From: Gp1-AA145 sp963757135
GTDB taxonomy: Bacteria > Acidobacteriota > Terriglobia > Terriglobales > Acidobacteriaceae
NCBI GenBank assembly: GCA_963757135.1
Contig: CAVWQE010000008.1
Location: 310,001 to 374,000 of the forward strand
DNA length: 64,000 bases
Direction: 5' to 3'
Part shown: piece after piece, positions 58,852 to 64,000 of the stretch
How positions within the stretch are numbered: the first letter of the stretch is position 1
How the letters are laid out: each line of letters starts with the position of its first letter
Made by a program: the position numbers and the translations under genes
Notes under the pieces: model-generated
Databases searched by the model: none
The model's input: only the letters and a program-made list of their open reading frames with translations
Told to the model about the DNA's origin: nothing

Positions 58852-59835
58852 ATGGGCGAGGCAACTGCCAGCTCGAAATCCGCCCCACGCCGTCCTGGCC
58901 ATCGGTTCCGCGGCTATGTTTATATCGGCGCGTCTGCCGTTTTTTGGGGCATCTCTGCTTCCTTAGGGCGGGCCGCCTTCACCGGACGCCTGCTTCCAAG
59001 CTCCGGAATCGAACGAATCAGTCCGCTGATTTTGTCGCAGGCTCGAACCGGCTTCTCGTTTGCGGTCGTGGCTATTGTCCTGTTAGTGCTCCGGGGACCG
59101 CGGCGCTTGCGAATGCCCTGGCGTGACCTCGTCAAAGTTCTGGCCCTCGGACTCGGCGGGATCGCGGTGTCAAATTACTTCTACTATTTAGCGATCGAGC
59201 GCACCAATGTTGCCACAGCCATCATCGTGCAATATACCGCTCCGGTCTGGGTTTTGCTCTATATGCTGGCGCGGAGAATCGAGAAGCCCACGATGTCGAA
59301 GATGGTTTCGGTCCTGCTTGCAATTACCGGGATCGCCCTGGTAATCGGGCTTGTGGGACAAGGGAAGCTGCATCTCGATTCGGCCGGTATAATCGCTGCC
59401 CTGATCGCATCATTTTCCTTCGCTTACTACAACATCGGCGGCCATTCAGTCCTTGCACGTTACGATCGCTGGATGGTGCTTCTCTATACGACTCTAGCGG
59501 CGTCGCTGTTCTGGATTTGCGTAAATCCACCGGCGCGCATTGCAGCCGCGCACTACTCGGCAACCGCATGGCTCTTCCTGTTCGTATTCGCCGTGCTTTC
59601 GGTTCTGATACCGTTCAGTCTGTATTTCGCCGGCTTGCAGCACCTGGATCCGACGAAGGCCATCGTCGCCAGCTGTCTTGAACCCGTATTTACCGTTTTA
59701 ATCGCGGCCGTCGCCCTGCAGGAGGTAGTCCGCCCCTTACAGGCGCTGGGGATCGTGATGGTGCTTGCCGCTATCATTGTCGTTCAGCGTTCTGCCTCTG
59801 ACACGCTTTGCGCTGCGGTGGAGCCGGTCGACTGA
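58852..59835 (+). CDS. EamA/DMT family permease
   Basis: A 327-residue membrane protein with ten helices in two repeats: YIGASAVFWGISASLGRAAF, ALGLGGIAVSNYFYYLAIERTNVATAIIVQYTAPVWVLLYM and the second-half block LFVFAVLSVLIPFSLYFAGLQHLDPTKAIVASCLEPVFTVLIAA. Exports or imports metabolites such as amino acids; substrate not known. Last gene of the CDF-OsmC operon. Confidence 0.9.
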   Translation: MGEATASSKSAPRRPGHRFRGYVYIGASAVFWGISASLGRAAFTGRLLPSSGIERISPLILSQARTGFSFAVVAIVLLVLRGPRRLRMPWRDLVKVLALGLGGIAVSNYFYYLAIERTNVATAIIVQYTAPVWVLLYMLARRIEKPTMSKMVSVLLAITGIALVIGLVGQGKLHLDSAGIIAALIASFSFAYYNIGGHSVLARYDRWMVLLYTTLAASLFWICVNPPARIAAAHYSATAWLFLFVFAVLSVLIPFSLYFAGLQHLDPTKAIVASCLEPVFTVLIAAVALQEVVRPLQALGIVMVLAAIIVVQRSASDTLCAAVEPVD

Positions 59836-60007
59836 ACGCAGGAGTCCGAAGCACCGGCATCATCCTCCTAAACTCGGCTGGATTTTCATGTAGCGGCAGC
59901 GATACTTCCGCTGAGGAGCTCTAGGCGGGACATCCGCAGCATTCCCGCCTTCATCGTAGTGCGGTGTTCGGGCGAGACCGGCCCCACATTGAGCGAGGTG
60001 AAAGCGT

Positions 60008-60163
60008 ATGAGTATCTTCACGATCCTGTTTGTGATTCTTCTTATCGGATGGATTCTAGGTTTTGGTGTTTTCCACGTGACCGGCGCTTTGATTCATATT
60101 CTGCTGGTGGTGGCTCTGATTTCTCTGGTCCTGCATTTCATTCGCGGCCCCAGGTCGGCTTAA
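60008..60163 (+). CDS. Small lmo0937-type membrane protein
   Basis: A 51-residue peptide: MSIFTILFVILLIGWILGFG, VFHVTGALIHILLVVALISL, VLHFIRGPRSA. Two helices split by FHVTGALIH match the lmo0937 family of short membrane proteins, common near stress genes. GAGGTGA lies nine bases before the ATG. A terminator follows 60 bases after the stop. Confidence 0.85.
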   Translation: MSIFTILFVILLIGWILGFGVFHVTGALIHILLVVALISLVLHFIRGPRSA

Positions 60164-60222
60164 CTTTTCGCGTACCTAGTAAGCGCGGGCGCTAACCGGC
60201 GCCCGATTGATCCTCCGGACGC

Positions 60223-60254
60223 CCCGCTCAAGATCAGTTTTGAGCGGGTTTTTT
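60223..60254 (+). terminator. Rho-independent terminator
   Basis: CCCGCTCAA (60223-60231) pairs perfectly with TTGAGCGGG (60240-60248), followed by TTTTTT. It ends the lmo0937-type gene and lies before the convergent ribF. Confidence 0.92.
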
Positions 60255-60304
60255 CTCGCGACCGTCTGGATCGCGTCTCCGGTAAGCGATCGCCCTGCGG
60301 CATC

Positions 60305-61243
60305 TCAACAAGATGATAAAGAGAAATATCTTTGAGCCTTTCGAATATCCCGCCCGATCTGCTCCCGCAAGGCGTCGACCGATGCGAACTTGATCTCGTC
60401 CCGTAGCCGGGCCAGAAAGAACAACTCAATTTCAGTTTCGGCAGTCAGCTCCAGCGGATGAAAATTCAATAGGTGTGTCTCGATGGCAAATGATTCGGCT
60501 CCAAAAGTTGGGCGGTTACCGATGTTGGTCACCGAGTCGAAACATTCTTCACCAATCCGCGTGCGCGTAATGTACACGCCATCGGCAGGCACCAGTTCCT
60601 CATAGCGGCTCAGGTTGATGGTGGGCACGGTGTACTTAGATCCGTATCCCCGCCCGCGTCCGGGAGTTGAAATGATGGCGAAAGGACGCGCGAGCAGCGG
60701 CCGTGCTCGGTTTACCTGGCCGGTGCGAATGAGTTCCCGAATTCGCGTGCTCGAAACCGACTCGCCCCGCACCAGCATTTCGGAATAGGCAACCACGTCG
60801 AAGCCCAACTCGCGACCTAGTTCGGTCAGCGCTTGAACGTTTCCCGCCGCCTTGTGGCCGAAACGAAAGTTGTAGCCTTCATGAACTTCGATTGCCATGA
60901 GGCGCCCGCACAAGACCTGCTGCGCGAAATCGCGTGCGCTCATGAGCGACATATCGCGAGTGAAGGGAAGCAGCACCGCGGCATCAATGCCTGATTGTCC
61001 GAGCAGACGCAGCTTCTCCGGCGTGGGGGTGATCAGCTTCAGTCCTGAATCCGGCCGCAGAATCCGAACTGGATGCGGCTCGAAGGTTACTACCGCAGAC
61101 TTCGCTTTTTGCGCAGACGCACGCTTTACCAGTTCGCATAATACGCGTGCGTGCGCCCGGTGTACTCCATCGAAATTTCCGACGCTGACGATTGTTGGCC
61201 CGAAGTCAGCGGGAATGTCGTCTAATTTGTGAAAAATATCCAT
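60305..61243 (-). CDS. ribF: Bifunctional riboflavin kinase / FMN adenylyltransferase
   Basis: A 312-residue RibF. The N-terminal adenylyltransferase has VSVGNFDGVHRAHARVL and the SSTRIRELIRTGQVNRARPLLARPF block; the C-terminal kinase has PTINLSRYEELVPADGVYITR and VTNIGNRPTFG. It makes FMN and FAD from riboflavin. The last residues (RKAQRYFSLSSC) are normal for the family. Confidence 0.95.
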   Translation of the reverse strand: MDIFHKLDDIPADFGPTIVSVGNFDGVHRAHARVLCELVKRASAQKAKSAVVTFEPHPVRILRPDSGLKLITPTPEKLRLLGQSGIDAAVLLPFTRDMSLMSARDFAQQVLCGRLMAIEVHEGYNFRFGHKAAGNVQALTELGRELGFDVVAYSEMLVRGESVSSTRIRELIRTGQVNRARPLLARPFAIISTPGRGRGYGSKYTVPTINLSRYEELVPADGVYITRTRIGEECFDSVTNIGNRPTFGAESFAIETHLLNFHPLELTAETEIELFFLARLRDEIKFASVDALREQIGRDIRKAQRYFSLSSC

Positions 61244-61339
61244 CAGCTAATTTCTTGGCTAGCAGTATTCGGGCCGATTTCACGTGAGGCCCTTCTCTGA
61301 GACTCCGGCGTCGCTGCAGTTACAAACTTTGATCAACCC

Positions 61340-62113
61340 CTAAATATCAAACTCCAACTTCATACCGTCATAAGAAAGCTTCACATTCTGTGGCAGCGCG
61401 GCATTGGTTTCTTCGTGCTGCAGATCGTGACAAATATGCGTGAAGAACGCGCGTTTCGGTCTCAAGCGCTCGACCGTCTGCAGCGAATGTTCAACCGTTG
61501 AATGGGTGGGATGCGGCTTGTAACGCAGGGCGTCGAGAAAAAGAATGTCGAGCCCCTCCAACTTCGCCAAAGAGGCTTCGGGAATATCGCTGTGGTCAGT
61601 CAAATACGCTGCCGATCCGAAACGAAATCCATAAATCTCGGCATCACCGTGAATGATGGTGACTGGTTCAAATGTCGCACCGAATAAGTCCACGCGGCCT
61701 TCAAGTGGCTTGAGTTCAACTTGCGGCAAGCCGCCAAATTTATAGTTGGCGTCAAAAATGTAGCGGAACATATTGCGGATGAAATCGGCCGCAGCAGGAT
61801 GCGCATAGAGCGGGAGGCGCCCCGGCTTGTGGCGAAAGCTCAGCGGGCGCAAATCGTCGATACCTAAGAGATGATCGGCGTGTGTGTGCGTGTAGAGCAC
61901 CGCGTCCAGCCGGCGAATGTTCTCGCGGATAGCCTGCTCGCGAAAATCAGGAGTGGTATCAATCACTACGGCGTGGCCGCCGTACTCAATCAGGACCGAA
62001 GGCCGCGTGCGCCGGTCGCGAGGATCGCTGGAATGACAGACTGCGCAGTCACATCCAATCGTGGGAACGCCCATGGACGTGCCGCTGCCCAGCACGGTGA
62101 GCGTCGCCTTCAT
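61340..62113 (-). CDS. MBL-fold metallohydrolase, PhnP-like
   Basis: A 257-residue metallo-beta-lactamase-fold protein. It has LGSGTSMGVPTIGCDCAVCHSSDPRDRRTRPS with a zinc-type Cys trio at the N-terminus, the metal motif THTHADHLLGIDDLRPL, IIHGDAEIYGF, YLTDHSDIP and THICHDLQHEET. This pattern fits PhnP-like phosphodiesterases and related tRNA-processing-like hydrolases. Overlaps the next (upstream) gene by four bases. Confidence 0.9.
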   Translation of the reverse strand: MKATLTVLGSGTSMGVPTIGCDCAVCHSSDPRDRRTRPSVLIEYGGHAVVIDTTPDFREQAIRENIRRLDAVLYTHTHADHLLGIDDLRPLSFRHKPGRLPLYAHPAAADFIRNMFRYIFDANYKFGGLPQVELKPLEGRVDLFGATFEPVTIIHGDAEIYGFRFGSAAYLTDHSDIPEASLAKLEGLDILFLDALRYKPHPTHSTVEHSLQTVERLRPKRAFFTHICHDLQHEETNAALPQNVKLSYDGMKLEFDI

Positions 62114-62700
62114 TTTGCGGCGGGTACCTGCTGCGGTCCTCTGGCGATGGCGTTGGTTACTTCGACATACGCCATGCGTAGTTCATAGAGAGCATTCTGG
62201 AGGAAGTTTTGTTCCTTCGGGGTGAGATTGCCCTTTGTCTTTTCCGACAGCAGTGACAGCGAATCGATGGTTTGCCGTGCGCCAATCAAATCGAGTCGCG
62301 GCTCTCCGCCCTGCTCCTGCATGAGCCCGAGCTGCAGCATTCCGGTCATGTAGAGGGAAGCGAGAAAGCGCTCGAAAGTGATCTCCAGGTCTTTGGCCGA
62401 ATGGCCGTTCAGTTCAACCTGGCGGTCCATTTCCGCTGACGATTGCCGATAAGCATCCGCCTGCTGCTTTTGTTCGGCGGCAGTCGGCTGCGGTGGTTCA
62501 TCGCCCATCGGTTGAGTTTCAACCCCTGATTCAGGAGTACTCGGTAGAGTTTCAGCCGGTGTTGTCGGCTTGCTGGTCGTCGCCGCAGTACTCTCAGAAT
62601 TAACTTCCTGCTCTTCAGGAAGATCCTTGCGTAACTCTCCATCCGAGGTAAATAATCGGCGGTCCGTAACCACGAAACTTTCTCTCTTTTTCTCTGGCAT
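62110..62700 (-). CDS. DUF1844 domain protein
   Basis: ATG at 62700 (MPEKKRESFVVTDRRLFTSDGELR) gives 196 residues; an earlier frame to 62736 is less likely. A Thr/Pro/Glu-rich linker is followed by the DUF1844 part (FERFLASLYMTGMLQLGLM and LDLIGARQTIDSLSLLSEKTKGNLTPKEQNFLQNALYELRMAYVEV). The function is unknown; the gene is coupled to the MBL-fold gene. Confidence 0.88.
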   Translation of the reverse strand: MPEKKRESFVVTDRRLFTSDGELRKDLPEEQEVNSESTAATTSKPTTPAETLPSTPESGVETQPMGDEPPQPTAAEQKQQADAYRQSSAEMDRQVELNGHSAKDLEITFERFLASLYMTGMLQLGLMQEQGGEPRLDLIGARQTIDSLSLLSEKTKGNLTPKEQNFLQNALYELRMAYVEVTNAIARGPQQVPAAK

Positions 62701-62744
62701 AAGGGCCCACGCGTCGGTCGGGAAATTGCCCGACATTCTTTGGA

Positions 62745-63755
62745 TTAACTTCTGAAAGCTTCAGCAAAGGGCAGGGAGGTCACATGCAGCTTTGCCTCAC
62801 CTGCAAGCAATTCCTTTTCGCCACCCAAATATTCTTTCCGCAAAACTCCGAGGGCTATGAACTTCTCGTTCGGGAGCGCGGCTACGCTCGTGATCTCGCC
62901 CGCTTCTTTGCCGTCGCTTTGGATCTTTGTGCCCGGATCTGGCGCCGTTCCTTCAACTTCGAATCCCGCAAAGGCCCGGTGTACCGCACCACGAGCTCGA
63001 ATTCTCTCGACAATTTCCTGGCCGATGTAACAGCCTTTGTTGAAATTGAGGGCCCGGTCCTGGCCAGTTTCATGGGGCAAAGTCTTCTCGCGAATGTCCA
63101 CGCCTATCTTCGGAATGCCAGACGCGACTCGAAAAAGCTCAAGCGCATCGTCGCTGATTTCGGACGCGCCGTATTGGCGAAAGGCACCTACAAGGCTGGC
63201 AGCAATTTCTTTCGGTGCCCAGAGTTCATAGCTATCAACCAGCGGATGATCTTTGCGCACCGCCGTAATTGAGTGTCCGTTCCAGGGTAACTCTGCAAAT
63301 TGCAGCGGATTCAATTCGTTTACGTCCAAGCCAATCGCCGCAAGTGCCGCACCGGACTTGGGCCCTGCAAGGCCGATCACAGTGATCCGCTCACTCAAGT
63401 CCTCGACCTCAACTTTGTCCATGATGATGAAGCGGCGCAGCAGCGGTAGCAGTGTTTCTGCCTGAGCGCGCTCCATCTCAACGACCAGGTTCTCGCCCAG
63501 ATGGAAGGCGTAAAGGTCGCCACGTATCTGACCCTGTGGAGTTAAAACGAACGCGTACACCCCATTTCCCGGCGGCAGGTCGCGTACGTTGTTCGTGACC
63601 ATGCCGTTGAGCCAGCGCACGCGGTCAGCGCCTTTCAGGGAAGTGAGGGTTTGCTCCATCTCGTAAACGCCACACTCTGAGGTCAGGGCTTGCAATTCCC
63701 GGCGGATGTCGGCCAAGCCCATCCCGGTTTGCTCCGCTTGTGCCACAAGATTCAT
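62745..63755 (-). CDS. ygfZ: Folate-binding protein YgfZ (GcvT-like)
   Basis: A 336-residue protein with the YgfZ signature FNKGCYIGQEIVERIRARGAVHRAFAGFEVEG and the GcvT-like front (LTSLKGADRVRWLNGMVTNNVRDLPPGNGVYAFVLTPQGQI). It helps assembly or repair of certain iron-sulfur enzymes using tetrahydrofolate. Together with the two genes downstream it probably forms one transcription unit. Confidence 0.94.
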   Translation of the reverse strand: MNLVAQAEQTGMGLADIRRELQALTSECGVYEMEQTLTSLKGADRVRWLNGMVTNNVRDLPPGNGVYAFVLTPQGQIRGDLYAFHLGENLVVEMERAQAETLLPLLRRFIIMDKVEVEDLSERITVIGLAGPKSGAALAAIGLDVNELNPLQFAELPWNGHSITAVRKDHPLVDSYELWAPKEIAASLVGAFRQYGASEISDDALELFRVASGIPKIGVDIREKTLPHETGQDRALNFNKGCYIGQEIVERIRARGAVHRAFAGFEVEGTAPDPGTKIQSDGKEAGEITSVAALPNEKFIALGVLRKEYLGGEKELLAGEAKLHVTSLPFAEAFRS

Positions 63756-63798
63756 GCGTATCTACGATTATAACGGAGCAAGCCTGAGTGCGGATTAA

Positions 63799-63877
63799 CA
63801 CTCAGCAATCAGCACTCAGTTAAACCAGGATTCATCTTGTTGAAATGAGGGCTGAATGCTGACTGCTCAATGCTGAT
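63799..63877. repeat. Inverted 7-bp-phased CAGCAAT repeats
   Basis: ACTCAGCAATCAGCACTCAG (63800-63819) is mirrored by CTGAATGCTGACTGCTCAA and TGCTGATGG at 63852-63877, making a long hairpin with ~30 bases between. Same family as at 34455. It lies between the start of ygfZ and the divergent dehydrogenase gene. Confidence 0.65.
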
Positions 63878-63907
63878 GGCTTGTGCTACCTTTCTTCCGT
63901 GAGCGCC

Positions 63908-64000
63908 ATGAAGAGAGTAGCCGTCATCCCTGGTGATGGCATTGGCAAAGATGTGATTCCGGTAGCCGTCAAAGTTATTGAGGCGGTCCGCATACCCATC
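63908..64000 (+). CDS. Isocitrate/isopropylmalate dehydrogenase, 5' part only
   Basis: Only 31 codons are seen: MKRVAVIPGDGIGKDVIPVAVKVIEAV. VIPGDGIGKDVIP is the N-terminal signature of the family that includes LeuB, Icd and tartrate dehydrogenase. A GTG nine bases earlier (63899) is in frame and could also be the start. The exact enzyme cannot be told from this part. Confidence 0.88.
   Translation, partial: MKRVAVIPGDGIGKDVIPVAVKVIEAVRIPI

Noticed and set aside
1..64000. Prophage, insertion sequence or integrative element
   Set aside because: No transposase, integrase, phage structural gene or tRNA attachment site was found; the mobile-looking parts are short repeats and small cassettes only.
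1..64000. tRNA or rRNA genes
   Set aside because: A few GGTTCGAATC-like strings exist (for example near 33190) but they lie inside coding sequence and no cloverleaf could be drawn around them.

Overview
The window looks like chromosome of an acidobacterium of the Terriglobia/Koribacter/Sulfotelmatobacter type. This rests on gene content and style, not on a marker gene: a winged-helix/TPR sensor-regulator, an ASPIC/UnbV FG-GAP protein, a cox operon with two subunit-III genes and heme-bearing porin-like protein, futalosine-pathway MqnD, DUF1844 and DUF6496 proteins, several PIN toxin modules, and very many short palindromic repeats between genes. No rRNA, tRNA, CRISPR array, transposase, integrase or prophage was seen. 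Almost all of the sequence is ordinary chromosome; the accessory material is a restriction-modification cluster and three toxin-antitoxin pairs.

Layout. 1-4.5 kb: partial secreted beta-helix protein, winged-helix/TPR regulator, fatty acid hydroxylase, Mop protein. 5-7.2 kb: DNA methyltransferase, small unknown gene and Eco29kI-like GIY-YIG endonuclease. 7.4-8.1 kb: PIN toxin/antitoxin pair between two copies of a repeat. 8.4-11.8 kb: SDR with divergent TetR, tail-anchored protein, zinc alcohol dehydrogenase. 12-15.1 kb: split transhydrogenase pntAA-pntAB-pntB, followed by a four-copy 129-bp tandem array. 15.8-21.1 kb: NiCoT-like transporter, RDD protein, BadF/NAGK-type kinase, helical-repeat protein, gamma-glutamyltransferase. 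21.4-25.6 kb: uvrC carrying an in-frame cluster of palindromic repeats, and upstream of it an ASPIC gene that begins with a diverged copy of the uvrC 5' end. 26-32.9 kb: OmpA lipoprotein with a structured leader, TPR protein, HAD hydrolase, M49-like peptidase, mqnD, bioY. 33-38.6 kb: PGTP-repeat protein, HD protein, vapBC, solitary nuoB, response regulator, GHMP kinase. 39-48.6 kb: an eleven-gene minus-strand respiratory operon (heme porin, diheme cytochrome c, cupredoxin-like protein, coxBA, two coxC, coxD, small membrane protein, ctaB, second cupredoxin-like protein). 48.8-55 kb: two SH3 proteins behind a Pho-box-like repeat, serB, DUF6496 protein, SPFH protein, MazE/PIN pair, DUF6982-like protein. 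55.3-64 kb: tRNA nucleotidyltransferase with a histone-H1-like tail, CDF transporter, OsmC, EamA permease, lmo0937-type peptide, ribF, MBL hydrolase, DUF1844 protein, ygfZ, and the start of an isocitrate/isopropylmalate dehydrogenase.

The most striking property is the load of short structured repeats. At least six families can be told apart: a twin-hairpin element (GGACGGACA-agaa-TGTCCGTCC type), a CCCACCC..GGGTGGG hairpin, a CTTTAACCGCGAAG element that sits just after stop codons, a 7-bp-phased CAGCCAT/CAGCAT element, GGCTAAAGCC hairpins and CAGCGCTAAAGCGCTG clusters. One family has entered uvrC in frame and adds about 65 residues to the nuclease domain, a situation like the palindromic elements of Rickettsia. 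Coordinates of start codons are my choice from ribosome binding sites and family lengths; GC content and homology scores were not computed.
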